A stretch of DNA of 64,000 nucleotides. Origin: JASGMR01 sp963664675 (GTDB lineage: Bacteria > Thermotogota > Thermotogae > Petrotogales > Kosmotogaceae). The number at the start of each line of letters is the position of its first letter. Position 1 is the first letter of the stretch. Shown piece by piece: positions 32,538-42,780 of this stretch. The notes under the pieces are model-generated. The model was not told the origin of the DNA, ran no database searches, and saw only the letters and a program-made list of their open reading frames with translations. The translations under genes were made by a program, and so were the position numbers. The DNA lies in the NCBI GenBank assembly GCA_963664675.2, contig CAXXLB010000014.1, positions 496,001-560,000 of the forward strand, in the 5' to 3' direction.

Positions 32538-33289
32538 TGGTAAGGTTCGCCGCGGTTGTTTCATATAAAGGAAAAGATTTTTTTGGTTATCAGTATCAGC
32601 CGGGCAAAAGAACTGTACAGGGAGTCTTTGAAGAAGCTTTGAAAATGATACATAAAAATGATATAAAAAGTGAAGGAGCGGGAAGAACCGATACGGGGGT
32701 TCACGCTTATGGGCAGGTTATAGCTTTCAATTCGGATAAGGACAGATTATCGGAAAAGATTATGAAAGATGCTTTGAATGCTTATCTGCCGGATGATTTG
32801 TATGTACGAAGGGTTCATTTGGTCAAAAATAATTTCAGTCCAAGATATCTGGCTAAAAAAAGGATCTATCATTATTATGTTTTTAATAATGATGAGCCAA
32901 ATATGATTTTTAAAGACTTCTCCTGGTGGTTTCCGTATTCATTGGATTTGGTTTCGATGAGAAAAGCGAGTGAGTATTTATTAGGGGAGAAAGATTTTTC
33001 GAGTTTTAAGACGGGAAAAGATGACAGATCACCGATAAGAACCATTCAATCTATAAGAATTTTATCTCTCAAGAAAAATCTTATTCTTTTCAGAATAGAA
33101 GGAATTTCATTTTTAAGAAGAATGGTAAGAAACATCGTTGGAACACTTATTAAAATAGGAACACATGCGTTTGGACCTGATGAAATGAATAAGTTTATTC
33201 AGGCAAAAAATAGATCGGTCCTTCCGGGAACAGCCCCTGGAAATGGACTCTTTCTTTATAAAATAATTTTTGATGAGTTTGAAACATGA
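32537..33289 (+). CDS. truA: tRNA pseudouridine(38-40) synthase
   Basis: 250 residues from ATG 32537. It converts uridines 38-40 of the tRNA anticodon arm to pseudouridine. The catalytic D52 lies in EGAGRTDTGVHAYGQ. YQYQPGKRTVQGVFEEAL, FSPRYLAKKRIYHYYV and FLRRMVRNIVGTLI complete the pattern. It is the last gene of the packed run that starts at lspA. Confidence 0.97.
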   Translation: MVRFAAVVSYKGKDFFGYQYQPGKRTVQGVFEEALKMIHKNDIKSEGAGRTDTGVHAYGQVIAFNSDKDRLSEKIMKDALNAYLPDDLYVRRVHLVKNNFSPRYLAKKRIYHYYVFNNDEPNMIFKDFSWWFPYSLDLVSMRKASEYLLGEKDFSSFKTGKDDRSPIRTIQSIRILSLKKNLILFRIEGISFLRRMVRNIVGTLIKIGTHAFGPDEMNKFIQAKNRSVLPGTAPGNGLFLYKIIFDEFET

Positions 33290-33481
33290 ACGAATTTGAA
33301 TTTCTGTACCATTTACATTTATACAATTGTTTTTGAGTTAATTGAACAAATTTATAAAAATCCCTTTCTTAATAAAGGAAGCGGTATTTTTATTTTATTT
33401 ATGATTACGCGATTTTTGTTTTTGATCATTGCTGTTAGAAAGCGTTAAAAATTTTAAAAAGTCTGGGGACGATTAGCGATT

Positions 33482-34924
33482 ATGAAGAAATTATTTTTAT
33501 TAATATTCATTCTACTGATAGTTTTGGCAAGTGGTCAGGATATTTTTGATTTTGTTCCAAGTGACTTTGGTTATTTTTTGGTCATAAATAAAACTTTGGA
33601 TTATTTGGACTATTTAAAAAATAATTCTCCTTTTTTCGATGTATATTTCAGTAAAGAAGGTTTCAATGCAGAAAGTATAATTTTCAGTTATATAGATGCT
33701 GCGGGATATAATTATGAAGTTGATACCTCGATTCTAAAAAAATCTTTGAATAATGAAATATTGATAGCGGGAGATAATCTTGATTTAAATATACAGGATT
33801 TTTTGATTTTTGATCCTATATATTATATTGAATTATTTAAATCCAGCAGTGGAAAAGTTTTCTTGATATGGGAAACTGAAAATTCTTCCTCTTTAATCGA
33901 AGCTATTTCGGCGGTTTTGAATTTAAGTATTTTTAAACAAAAAGGAGAAGATATCCATGAATTAAGGGGAAATGGAGTGTGTTTTTATTATAAAACATAT
34001 GAAAATTACTTGTTAATAGGAAGTACGAAGGAATCTTTAAACACCGCGGATGAAGTGTATTCATCCAAGGACAATAATTTGTTATCGGATGAAGATAAGA
34101 AAAAGTATATTTCGGAAAAAATGAAGGATACTTGGTTAACAGGTTATTTCGACAGCAATAAATTTTCTATTGATTTAGGAATTAAGGCTTCATTTTCAAC
34201 AAAAGAGACGTATCTATTCGCTTTTCCAAAGGATGATGCTTTAGTTGTTGAAATTAATCAAAAAATGATTTTTCTGAATAAGGATGAATTAATCGATTAT
34301 TATATTAATTATAAAAATCAAAAAAAAGAATTGGAAAAAATGATCTTCGGTGATTATGTTGTTTACTTTCCTTCCGAGAGCATAGGAACCTTGACTAATG
34401 AATTGTCTAATTGGTTTGAAATAAATCTTGAACAATATTCATATCTGGCAAATTTGTTTATTAAAAGTATAAAAAGTAGTGAAAATTATGCGAGGATTTT
34501 CGGGGATATTTTTGGAGATAAGGCTGATTTTTCCGTAATCTTTAATTTAGATGACGCTCACAAAGAAGATTTTATTAATTACATTTCTGATAATTTAAAA
34601 AAGTATTCTGAAGGTATTTATTTTTATCAGGTAGGAAATAGTTCGGTAAATTTGTATGTCTTTTTGAATGAGAATGAATTAGTTATAACTACCCTTTTAC
34701 CCGAGAATTTTAAAGACAAGATAAAGAAAGGATTTAAATTAAGCGAATATCAAAGATTTTCAGAACTCAAGAAAAAAAGTATGGATGACGTTATAATAGA
34801 GGGTTATCTGGATTTAAGTGTGATTTTTGAAGAGTACCTGGGGATCTCTGTAAAAAGTGCTTTATTATTTCAACAGAATATTGATCAGGATGGAAATGCA
34901 AAGTATTATATAATGGTAAAATAA
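33482..34924 (+). CDS. Exported protein of unknown function, DUF3352-like
   Basis: 480 residues with a signal peptide (MKKLFLLIFILLIVLASG, no lipobox Cys). The body has VPSDFGYFLVINKT near the start, YENYLLIGSTKESLNTADEVYSS and WLTGYFDSNKFSIDL, a layout like DUF3352 envelope proteins that open with a VPADA-type phrase. No catalytic motif. It stands 192 bp after truA and 14 bp before secA, so it may be co-transcribed with secA; the weak SD (GGGGAC) suggests modest expression. Confidence 0.6.
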   Translation: MKKLFLLIFILLIVLASGQDIFDFVPSDFGYFLVINKTLDYLDYLKNNSPFFDVYFSKEGFNAESIIFSYIDAAGYNYEVDTSILKKSLNNEILIAGDNLDLNIQDFLIFDPIYYIELFKSSSGKVFLIWETENSSSLIEAISAVLNLSIFKQKGEDIHELRGNGVCFYYKTYENYLLIGSTKESLNTADEVYSSKDNNLLSDEDKKKYISEKMKDTWLTGYFDSNKFSIDLGIKASFSTKETYLFAFPKDDALVVEINQKMIFLNKDELIDYYINYKNQKKELEKMIFGDYVVYFPSESIGTLTNELSNWFEINLEQYSYLANLFIKSIKSSENYARIFGDIFGDKADFSVIFNLDDAHKEDFINYISDNLKKYSEGIYFYQVGNSSVNLYVFLNENELVITTLLPENFKDKIKKGFKLSEYQRFSELKKKSMDDVIIEGYLDLSVIFEEYLGISVKSALLFQQNIDQDGNAKYYIMVK

Positions 34925-34938
34925 ATGGAGTGATTTAG

Positions 34939-37401
34939 ATGGGATTATTTGAATCTGTTTTTGATAAGAATGAAAGAATTTTGAAACCATATTATAGAAT
35001 ATTGAAAAAAATTAATTTTTACAAAGATGAAGTTTCGTCCTTAAAAGCGGAAAGTTTTGTCAATAAGACGAATGAATTTAAAGATAGACTTGCAAAGGGA
35101 GAAGCGAAAAAGTCAATTTTGCCCGAAGCGTTTGCCTGCGTCAGAGAGGCGGCTAAACGGACGATCGGGCTATTTCCATTCGATGTTCAAATAATAGGGG
35201 CGCTTGCACTGAATGATGGAAATATCGCTGAAATGAAAACAGGTGAGGGGAAAACACTGGTTGCTACAATGCCGTTGTATTTGAATGCATTAATGGACAA
35301 AGGAACTCATATAGCAACTGTTAATGATTACCTGGCGAGAAGAGATGCGGAATGGATGGGACCTGTGTATGAATATATGGGATTAAAATATGGTTTTATC
35401 CAATCAGGAATGAAACCTTCTGAGAGGAAGAATGCCTATGAAGCCGATATAACATATGGAACGGCTAATGAATATGGATTTGATTATCTTAGAGACAACC
35501 TCAGTTATGGTTTGGATAACAAAGTTCAAAGAGGACATTTCTTTTCGATCGTGGATGAAGCGGATTCTATTTTGATCGATGAAGCCAGAACTCCTCTGAT
35601 AATTTCCGGGCCTAAAGAGGATTCGTCAAATTTGTATAAGCAGTTCGCATCTATTGCAAAAAGGTTTAAAATTGGAAAGGACTATACGATTGATGAGAAG
35701 GAAAAAAGTGTAAGTCTTACTCAAGAGGGAATAGAGCATACTGAAGGGATATTGAATGTTGAAAATTTATACGATCCGGATAACTATAAGTATGTTTTTC
35801 ATTTAACCAACGCTTTAAAGGCCATCAACTTTTTTAAATTGAATGATCAATATGTAATAAACAACGGAGAAGTTATAATTGTGGATGAATTTACAGGTAG
35901 ATTGCTTCCGGGAAGAAGATACAGCGAAGGGTTACATCAGGCTATTGAAGCAAAAGAAAGGGTTCAAATAAAAAAAGAAAGTGTTAACTATGCCACAATA
36001 ACTTTTCAAAATTATTTTAAGATGTATGAAATCCTTTCCGGAATGACGGGTACAGCTGTTACTGAAGCTTCTGAGTTTGAATCCATTTATGATGCGAAGG
36101 TTTTGGCTATACCTACGAATATGCCGGTCATCAGAAAGGATAAAGATGATTATGTTTATAGATCCAAAGATGAAAAATATGAAGCGATTATTGATGATAT
36201 AGCCAAAAGATATGAAATGGGACAACCGGTTTTGGTTGGGACTACATCCATAGAAAAGAGTGAAATGTTCAGTAAAAAGCTAAAAAATAAAAATATACCT
36301 CATCAGGTCCTGAATGCAAAGTTTCATGAAAAGGAAGCTGAGATTGTAGCAAAAGCCGGTGAAAAAAATACGATCACAATAGCGACCAATATGGCGGGAA
36401 GAGGAACTGATATAAAATTAGGTGATGAAGTAAATGATCTGGGCGGCCTTTATGTTATAGGTACGGAAAGACATGAAAGTAGAAGAATCGATAATCAGTT
36501 GATAGGAAGATCCGGAAGACAGGGTGATAATGGGGAATCAAGATTTTATCTTTCTTTAGAAGACGATATGATCCGACTTTTTGGAGGAGAGAAATTAGAA
36601 AAGTTAATGAATATTATCAAAATAGAGAAGGGAGAGCCTATCGAAAATTCGCTGCTCACAAAGGTGATAAATTCCGCACAAAAAAAGATTGAAGGTATAC
36701 ATTTCGGGGTGAGAAAAAATTTATATGAATTAGATTTGGTAATGGATAAATTGAGAACCGAAATATATGGTCATAGAGACTGGATATTAAAGGGTGAAAA
36801 CATAGAGGATCATTTTAAAGAAATGGTTCTGGAATCCGTAAATAGAAAATTGACTGAATACGAATCAGTGCCCGATAGGAAAGAGTTAAAGAAAATATTT
36901 GGTTTTTTTGATGAAAAACAAATTGAAGAAATACATCAAGAGAACATAACTTCCATACCGGATCTCGAAAAAATTGTGGAAGATAAAATTCTGGAAATTT
37001 TCAATGATAAAAAAGAGGAATATGAAGAAGAATTTAAAGAAATATTTAAATATATTGCTTTGAGAGTCATAGATGAAAATTGGAAGCGTTTTTTAGAAAG
37101 CTCTGAACATGTTAAGGATTCTATAAGGCTAAGAGCTTATGGTCAGAAAGATCCATTGATTGAGTACAAAAAAGAAACATACAAACTTTTTGAAGAGATG
37201 GTAGATTCAATTAACGATCAAACGATAGATTACATGATGAGAGTAAAAAAGATTGATAAGGAAAAATCTGAAGCAAAGGCGCAAAAGGATTTCAATATGC
37301 TTAATGCTGTTCATAGTGATTTTTCTTCTGTTTCTTCGAAAGATAAAAAGGAAAATTCAAAGGGCGTTAAACATAACAGACGGTTTAAAGTGAAAAAATA
37401 A
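34939..37401 (+). CDS. secA: Preprotein translocase ATPase SecA
   Basis: 820 residues. The motor of Sec export. DEAD-type motifs are visible: MKTGEGKTLVATMP (Walker A), VDEADSILIDEARTPLIISG (Walker B and following), GMTGTAVTEASEF, TNMAGRGTDIKLG and IGRSGRQGDNGESRFYLSLEDDMIRLFG. The scaffold/C-terminal domains (HLDL-equivalent text WKRFLESSEHVKDSIRLRAYGQKDPLIEYK) are present. The C-terminal zinc-binding tail that contacts SecB is missing; the protein ends in a lysine-rich segment. Confidence 0.98.
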   Translation: MGLFESVFDKNERILKPYYRILKKINFYKDEVSSLKAESFVNKTNEFKDRLAKGEAKKSILPEAFACVREAAKRTIGLFPFDVQIIGALALNDGNIAEMKTGEGKTLVATMPLYLNALMDKGTHIATVNDYLARRDAEWMGPVYEYMGLKYGFIQSGMKPSERKNAYEADITYGTANEYGFDYLRDNLSYGLDNKVQRGHFFSIVDEADSILIDEARTPLIISGPKEDSSNLYKQFASIAKRFKIGKDYTIDEKEKSVSLTQEGIEHTEGILNVENLYDPDNYKYVFHLTNALKAINFFKLNDQYVINNGEVIIVDEFTGRLLPGRRYSEGLHQAIEAKERVQIKKESVNYATITFQNYFKMYEILSGMTGTAVTEASEFESIYDAKVLAIPTNMPVIRKDKDDYVYRSKDEKYEAIIDDIAKRYEMGQPVLVGTTSIEKSEMFSKKLKNKNIPHQVLNAKFHEKEAEIVAKAGEKNTITIATNMAGRGTDIKLGDEVNDLGGLYVIGTERHESRRIDNQLIGRSGRQGDNGESRFYLSLEDDMIRLFGGEKLEKLMNIIKIEKGEPIENSLLTKVINSAQKKIEGIHFGVRKNLYELDLVMDKLRTEIYGHRDWILKGENIEDHFKEMVLESVNRKLTEYESVPDRKELKKIFGFFDEKQIEEIHQENITSIPDLEKIVEDKILEIFNDKKEEYEEEFKEIFKYIALRVIDENWKRFLESSEHVKDSIRLRAYGQKDPLIEYKKETYKLFEEMVDSINDQTIDYMMRVKKIDKEKSEAKAQKDFNMLNAVHSDFSSVSSKDKKENSKGVKHNRRFKVKK

Positions 37402-37413
37402 CAGGTGATAAAA

Positions 37414-38508
37414 TTGATTGATTATGAAATAAAACAAAAATATTCGGAATTATTTGAAAAGTTCAATTCTATAAAAGATACGGTGGATTGTGAAAAATTG
37501 AATGGTGATTTGAAAAAGATTGAAGAGGAGCTCTCTGACCCGTCTGTATGGGAGGATCAGAAGAAAGCCGCTGATTTGGGGGTGAAGGCTCAGCATCTGA
37601 GAGATAACATTTCGATGGTATCAAACTTAGATAACATATTCAGTGATTTAGACGTTGCGTTGGAATTGGAAGAAGAAGACGAATCGATGATTGATACCAT
37701 TAATGAATTACTTGAAGCGGCCCAAAAAAAGGTGTATGATTTTGAATTTAAAGTATTATTGAATGACAAATTTGATAGAAACAGTGCCTTTGTAAGTATT
37801 CATCCGGGTGCAGGTGGGACGGAATCACAGGATTGGTCTTCTATGCTTTTAAGAATGTATTTGAGATGGGCCGAAATGAATAATTACAAAATAAACGTAG
37901 TTGATGAACAACCCGGTGAAGAGGCCGGAATCAAAAGTGTTACTTTCAAAATTACAGGAGAATATGTATATGGAAAAATGAAATATGAGTCCGGTGTACA
38001 CAGATTGGTGAGAATTTCTCCCTTTGATTCCAATAGCAGGAGACATACTTCGTTCGCTTCTTTATCTGTTTTTCCGGATATAAATGACGAAATAGAAATA
38101 GATATAAAGAGTGAAGATTTAAGGGTAGATACATACAGGGCAAGTGGAGCCGGAGGGCAGCATGTAAATAAAACTGATTCCGCTGTGCGCATAACCCATT
38201 TACCAACTGGTGTAGTTGTTGCGTGTCAAATAGAAAGATCCCAACATCTCAACAAAGCAACGGCAATGCAGATGTTGAAAGCAAAATTGTATTCACTGGA
38301 AATGGAGAAAAAGCAGAGAGAGAAGAAAAAGCTCATGGGAAATCAGAAGGACATTGCATGGGGTAGCCAGATCAGATCCTATGTTTTTATGCCGTATACA
38401 ATGGTAAAAGATCATAGGACAGATTATGAAACCGGAAATATAAATGCAGTAATGGATGGCTACATTGACGATTTTATAGAAAAGGAACTTTTGTATTTTT
38501 GTAAATAG
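37414..38508 (+). CDS. prfB: Peptide chain release factor 2
   Basis: About 364 residues from TTG 37414, placed 5 nt after AGGTGAT; the upstream GTG at 37405 is part of that SD. It recognises UAA and UGA: the SPF tripeptide is visible in VRISPFDSNSRRHTSF, and the GGQ catalytic motif in SGAGGQHVNKTDSA. The frame is continuous, so there is no programmed frameshift of the E. coli kind. It lies 12 bp after secA, a pairing (secA-prfB) common in bacteria. Confidence 0.96.
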   Translation: MIDYEIKQKYSELFEKFNSIKDTVDCEKLNGDLKKIEEELSDPSVWEDQKKAADLGVKAQHLRDNISMVSNLDNIFSDLDVALELEEEDESMIDTINELLEAAQKKVYDFEFKVLLNDKFDRNSAFVSIHPGAGGTESQDWSSMLLRMYLRWAEMNNYKINVVDEQPGEEAGIKSVTFKITGEYVYGKMKYESGVHRLVRISPFDSNSRRHTSFASLSVFPDINDEIEIDIKSEDLRVDTYRASGAGGQHVNKTDSAVRITHLPTGVVVACQIERSQHLNKATAMQMLKAKLYSLEMEKKQREKKKLMGNQKDIAWGSQIRSYVFMPYTMVKDHRTDYETGNINAVMDGYIDDFIEKELLYFCK

Positions 38509-38618
38509 TGCATATTTTATAATTTAATTTAAAATCAACATATAATTATAAAAATAGATTGATTTTTAACATTGATATTATTAAATTTGAGTTAAAATGG
38601 AGTCAGTAAAGAGATTTT

Positions 38619-39506
38619 ATGAGAAGAGAATATGGTTCGTTCCACAAAAGCGTACTTCTGAAAGAATCGTTGAATTTTTTGATACATGATGAGAATGGTT
38701 TGTATGTTGATTGTACGGCTGGAGAAGGCGGACATACCAAGGAAATTTTAAAAAACTACCCAAACATAAACATTGTTTCTCTTGATCGTGATAATGAAGT
38801 TTTGGATATTGCAAAGAGAAAATGTTTGGATTATGAGGACAGAGTTACATTTTACTATTCTTCATATTTTGATTTCGACGAAGTATTGAGAAAAGAAGGT
38901 CTAAAAAAAGTAAGCGGATTCTTACTGGATGCGGGAATTTCAAATTATCAATTGAAAGCTGAGGGCAGAGGATTTTCCTACGACAGAAATGAAGATTTGG
39001 ATATGAGAATGGATCTTAATTCGAATGTTTCTGCAAAAGATATTGTAAATGGTTATAGTTTGAAGGATCTGAGTAGAGTTATCGTCGAATATGGTGATGA
39101 GCGAAGATTTGGCAGAAAAATTGCCTATTCAATACTGAAACGCAGACCCATAAATACCACTGAACAATTAGTAAATGCTGTAAAAGCAGCGATTCCACCA
39201 TCGATAAGATTCGGATCAAAAAGACATTTTGCATCTAGGACATTCCAGGCAATTAGAATCGAAGTAAACGAAGAACTCCATATTTTAGAGCAAACTTTAA
39301 AGAAAATGCCGAAATACTTGGTTGAAAATGGAAGAATTGTTATTATTTCTTTTCATTCTTTGGAAGATAGAATAGTTAAAAATTTTTTTAAAGGGGAAAA
39401 AAATTTAGAAATAATTACAAAAAAACCTTTTATACCTTCCGAAGAAGAATTAAGAGCGAATCCTCAAGCTAGAAGTGCAAAATTGAGGGCAGCGAAGCGG
39501 GTTTAA
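38619..39506 (+). CDS. rsmH: 16S rRNA (cytosine1402-N4)-methyltransferase
   Basis: 295 residues (MraW). Signature segments: FHKSVLLKESLNFL, YVDCTAGEGGHTKEIL (SAM-binding), GFLLDAGISNYQLKAEGRGFSYDRNEDLDMRMD, RHFASRTFQAIRIEVNEEL and ISFHSLEDRIVKNFF. It methylates N4 of C1402 in the decoding centre. As in many bacteria it opens a division/cell-wall gene group. The 110-bp gap upstream is AT-rich and contains no clear promoter with both boxes. Confidence 0.97.
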   Translation: MRREYGSFHKSVLLKESLNFLIHDENGLYVDCTAGEGGHTKEILKNYPNINIVSLDRDNEVLDIAKRKCLDYEDRVTFYYSSYFDFDEVLRKEGLKKVSGFLLDAGISNYQLKAEGRGFSYDRNEDLDMRMDLNSNVSAKDIVNGYSLKDLSRVIVEYGDERRFGRKIAYSILKRRPINTTEQLVNAVKAAIPPSIRFGSKRHFASRTFQAIRIEVNEELHILEQTLKKMPKYLVENGRIVIISFHSLEDRIVKNFFKGEKNLEIITKKPFIPSEEELRANPQARSAKLRAAKRV

Positions 39507-39558
39507 ATTTTAGAAACATTTTTTATTTTTTATTTTTTGTAGTGTAAGGAGAGACGAA

Positions 39559-39846
39559 ATGAAAATCTTAACAGCGAAGCGGAATGAGCTGGAAATTGTC
39601 CAGCCACAAACTTTTACTTTAAAAAGAAGTGAGCGTTTATTCTTAAGTGTAACTGCAGTAATAGCTATTCTTTGTTTATGTCTTACTCTGTTTATTTTTC
39701 CATTCTGGTTGGGAAATGTTACCGAACAAAACCTTGATAAAATTCGTCTATATCAAAGAGATATGGAGGAACTTAGTGTTTATATTAGTGATATAGATAC
39801 TAAAATTAGTTATTATGGTACAATGAATGAGTCGGTTGGTTTTTAG
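39559..39846 (+). CDS. FtsL-like single-pass membrane protein
   Basis: 95 residues: a basic N-terminus, one strong membrane helix (residues about 28-52) and a short extracytoplasmic segment with coiled-coil tendency (TEQNLDKIRLYQRDMEELSVYISDIDTKIS). Size, topology and position between rsmH and a transpeptidase PBP match FtsL, which bridges FtsQ/B and FtsI/W in the divisome. Sequence identity to FtsL is not detectable by eye, so the assignment rests on topology and context. Confidence 0.65.
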   Translation: MKILTAKRNELEIVQPQTFTLKRSERLFLSVTAVIAILCLCLTLFIFPFWLGNVTEQNLDKIRLYQRDMEELSVYISDIDTKISYYGTMNESVGF

Positions 39847-39886
39847 AAATCAGATTGTTTTTAGGTGATTTGTTCGGGAGAGGTAC

Positions 39887-41734
39887 TTGAGTAAAAGAAT
39901 AAACAAAAGAATAACGCTAATATTTTCATTTATACTATTGCTTATGATGATTTTTGGGGGCGTAGCTACTTATTATGCTATTTTTAAAGAAATCAATCTT
40001 TCAGATCTGTTAAGTTCCCAATTGATCCCACCAACAAGGGGAAATATTTATGATAAGCAAGGTAGACTTTTAGCGAGTGACTCGGTTTATTTTATTGCAT
40101 CTTTAGATACGAGTTATTTAGGAAGAAATCTTTCAGATGAAGAGGCTGAAGAGGCTTTTCATGATATGGCTTCGGATTTTAATCTTGAATTCAATGTTAT
40201 ATATAATGATTATTTGAATAAGAAGAACTTCATAGAATTGGGTAACTCTAATAACAGGGAAATATTGGAAGCAAAAATCAATAATTCCTATAAAAAATTT
40301 GTTGCCATTAATATTGTCTATGAAAGAAATTCTATCGATGATTATGGTTTACATAAAATTCTGGGTGGAGTCACAAAAAATGAATACAACCTTTCCGTTG
40401 GTGTTAATGGAATTGAAAAGGAATATAATGATTTACTAACAGGAAAGGAAAGCGGACGTATATACAGCAAATATTCGGGTATTTATAAGAAAAACCCGGT
40501 TAATGGTGACGACATATTTATTTCAGTGGATTTGAAATTACAGGAATTGGTGTACAAAGAAGTGAAAAAGGCCATTGAATTTAACAATGCCGTTGGAGGA
40601 AGTGCGATTTTGTATGAATCTAAAACGGGAAGAGTCCTTGCTGAAGTAAGTATTGATTCGAGATACAACTGGAATGTCGGACTTCAGGGGATATTTGAAC
40701 CAGGTTCGAGTATAAAACCTTTGATTTATGCTTTTGCACTTGAAAGTAATTCGATTACTCCTGAATCGACTTTTTTATCAGTAGAAAAAATAAAGCCCGT
40801 TTCTTCTCTGGATTATTACATTCATAATACAGACGGAGAAAAATTTGGAGTGATTAATTATGAGGAAGCCATAATTCACTCCTGTAATGTTTCAACTATA
40901 CAAGTTGCGCAGAGGATTTTGAATAATATTGGAAAAGACGGTTTTTATAATGAATTGGTAGAAATCGGATTAGGAAGAAAAACCGGAGTTGATTTACCAT
41001 TTGAAAATGAAGGATTGCTGTACAAGCCCAAAGATTGGTCACTTGTGAGCCCTTATAATTTTGTAATAGGACAGGGGATAAATGTTAATTTGTTTCAGAT
41101 ATCGAGGGCTTTGAATTCATTTGCCGCAGACGGGAAATTGTTCGACCCCAGTTTTTTGGTGGCATATAAGGAAAACGGAGAAATAATTAAAGTTGATCCC
41201 AAAGTGGAAAGAGTGCTCTTTTCAGAAAATACTGTGAATATGATGATTCCGGTGCTTGAGAGTGTTGTGGCGAGCGGAACAGGTACTATGGCCAGAGTAG
41301 ACTCTATCGCAATAGGTGGGAAAACGGGAACCGCTCAAAAGCCTGGACCTACGGGCTACAATCACGAAGACTATTATTCTATATTTTGGGGATTTTTTCC
41401 CGCTGACAACCCTACATATAGTTTATATATAATGATAGATAATCCAAGGAATGGAGATTATTTCGGTGGCGATGTTGCCGCTCCAGCCTTTAAAAATATT
41501 GTTGAAGGTATTTACGATTTAGAAATTGAAGAACAAAATTTCGACGGTTTTTATAAATGGAAAATTCCTGATTTCAAAGGTTACACTATACAGGACGCAC
41601 GTGAGATATGTGATCTGTATTCTATTGATGATATTGTAATACACGGAGAAGGTATAGTCATTGATCAAAAACCAGATCCGGGAACAACACCATCGAATAA
41701 AATAGAATTGTGGTTTGAAAAAAGGTCGTTTTGA
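39887..41734 (+). CDS. Penicillin-binding protein (FtsI/PBP2B-like) with PASTA domain
   Basis: 615 residues from TTG, after GGAGAGG. One N-terminal membrane anchor (about 10-32), then the dimerisation domain opening PPTRGNIYDKQGRLLA, then the transpeptidase domain: SxxK in EPGSSIKPLIYA, SCN in HSCNVSTIQVA, and KTGTAQ. Residues about 560-612 (FKGYTIQDAREICDLY, then DQKPDPGT) form a single PASTA domain. It cross-links peptidoglycan, most likely at the septum given its FtsL-like neighbour and rsmH. Confidence 0.93.
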   Translation: MSKRINKRITLIFSFILLLMMIFGGVATYYAIFKEINLSDLLSSQLIPPTRGNIYDKQGRLLASDSVYFIASLDTSYLGRNLSDEEAEEAFHDMASDFNLEFNVIYNDYLNKKNFIELGNSNNREILEAKINNSYKKFVAINIVYERNSIDDYGLHKILGGVTKNEYNLSVGVNGIEKEYNDLLTGKESGRIYSKYSGIYKKNPVNGDDIFISVDLKLQELVYKEVKKAIEFNNAVGGSAILYESKTGRVLAEVSIDSRYNWNVGLQGIFEPGSSIKPLIYAFALESNSITPESTFLSVEKIKPVSSLDYYIHNTDGEKFGVINYEEAIIHSCNVSTIQVAQRILNNIGKDGFYNELVEIGLGRKTGVDLPFENEGLLYKPKDWSLVSPYNFVIGQGINVNLFQISRALNSFAADGKLFDPSFLVAYKENGEIIKVDPKVERVLFSENTVNMMIPVLESVVASGTGTMARVDSIAIGGKTGTAQKPGPTGYNHEDYYSIFWGFFPADNPTYSLYIMIDNPRNGDYFGGDVAAPAFKNIVEGIYDLEIEEQNFDGFYKWKIPDFKGYTIQDAREICDLYSIDDIVIHGEGIVIDQKPDPGTTPSNKIELWFEKRSF

Positions 41735-42670
41735 ATGATATATATTTTGAATGGAAACAGTTCGGTTTTAAATTCGATTTATCTGGATGGTTTAAATTCC
41801 AAATCACAGGTGGACAAAACAAAAATAGACAAAGATACCAAGAATAAAGATGCTTCATTAGAGTCATACATATCTATAAATAACATGTTTGGAACAAATA
41901 ATATATTTGTTGCGAGGGATTTTTCAGAATATAAAGAATTCGAAAAAAAATCTCTTCTTAAGTTAATTAAGGAAAATAATCATTTGAATTATTATATTGA
42001 AGGGAATATGAAGATAAAGAATGCGGAATATATAAGGTTCGAAAAGCCAAAACCATGGGAGAACAATAAATGGATTGAGTACATATTGAAAATGGCTTCT
42101 TTAATTGGTTTAAAAACAAATAAAAAAGTTGCGGATCTGTTTTATGAATCATTTTTCACAAATGATTATTTGATATACAATGAATTGAAAAAATTGAAAA
42201 TACTGGGTAAAGAAATTGATGCCAATGACTTTTTAAATTATGTGAATCATCCTAAAAATGATGAAATATCTGAATTGACTATGAAATTAGTCGCTCAAAA
42301 CAAAGATATCGATATAAAAGAATTTTCAGACATAGAAATTTCTTATTTGATAAATTACATTTCAAAATTTTTTTTCGATTTGTTAAAAATACATGAGAAT
42401 AAAAAGAATTTGAATTTTTCGTCGTGGCAGAATATAAAATTTATTTCCGACAGGGTAAATTTAAAACCAAAAAGAGTGGCCGATATAGTTGGATATTCTT
42501 TTTCAAGCAAAGAAAAAAAGATAAATTATATTCATAAATATAATTTTAGGAAAGTTAAGGAAATCCTCAATTTACTTCAGGAATGTGATTATCTTTATAA
42601 AAACGGAGAAATAAATGATTCCGTTGCAAAATCAAGAATTATTTCTTCATTTTCTGAAAGTAAAAATTGA
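41735..42670 (+). CDS. DNA polymerase III delta subunit (HolA)-like protein
   Basis: 311 residues. The layout resembles HolA: a first domain ending in FEKPKPWENNKWIEYILKMA (HolA proteins have a KPW-type segment here), followed by a helical C-terminal half that would form the clamp-loader collar. The first 60 residues are short and lack a P-loop, as expected for delta. I see no diagnostic residue, so the call is moderate. ATG overlaps the PBP stop (TGAATGA region); the str promoter follows. Confidence 0.5.
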   Translation: MIYILNGNSSVLNSIYLDGLNSKSQVDKTKIDKDTKNKDASLESYISINNMFGTNNIFVARDFSEYKEFEKKSLLKLIKENNHLNYYIEGNMKIKNAEYIRFEKPKPWENNKWIEYILKMASLIGLKTNKKVADLFYESFFTNDYLIYNELKKLKILGKEIDANDFLNYVNHPKNDEISELTMKLVAQNKDIDIKEFSDIEISYLINYISKFFFDLLKIHENKKNLNFSSWQNIKFISDRVNLKPKRVADIVGYSFSSKEKKINYIHKYNFRKVKEILNLLQECDYLYKNGEINDSVAKSRIISSFSESKN

Positions 42671-42711
42671 GTTAAATAAATATTTCTGGAAATACATTGC
42701 TGCAAGAATTG

Positions 42712-42740
42712 TTGACAGCATAATTTATAAAGTGTAAAAT
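42712..42740 (+). promoter_or_regulatory. Promoter of the ribosomal superoperon
   Basis: TTGACA (42712-42717), a 17-bp spacer and TAAAAT (42735-42740), in the gap before rpsL: a near-consensus sigma-A promoter, as expected for the str operon. Confidence 0.85.
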
Positions 42741-42780
42741 AACCAAGGTGTAAAGATATTAAGGAGGGATTTCAAGGATA

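Noticed and set aside
37414..37600. Programmed +1 frameshift in prfB
   Set aside because: The prfB frame is continuous, with no in-frame TGA or CTTTGA-type site near codon 26.
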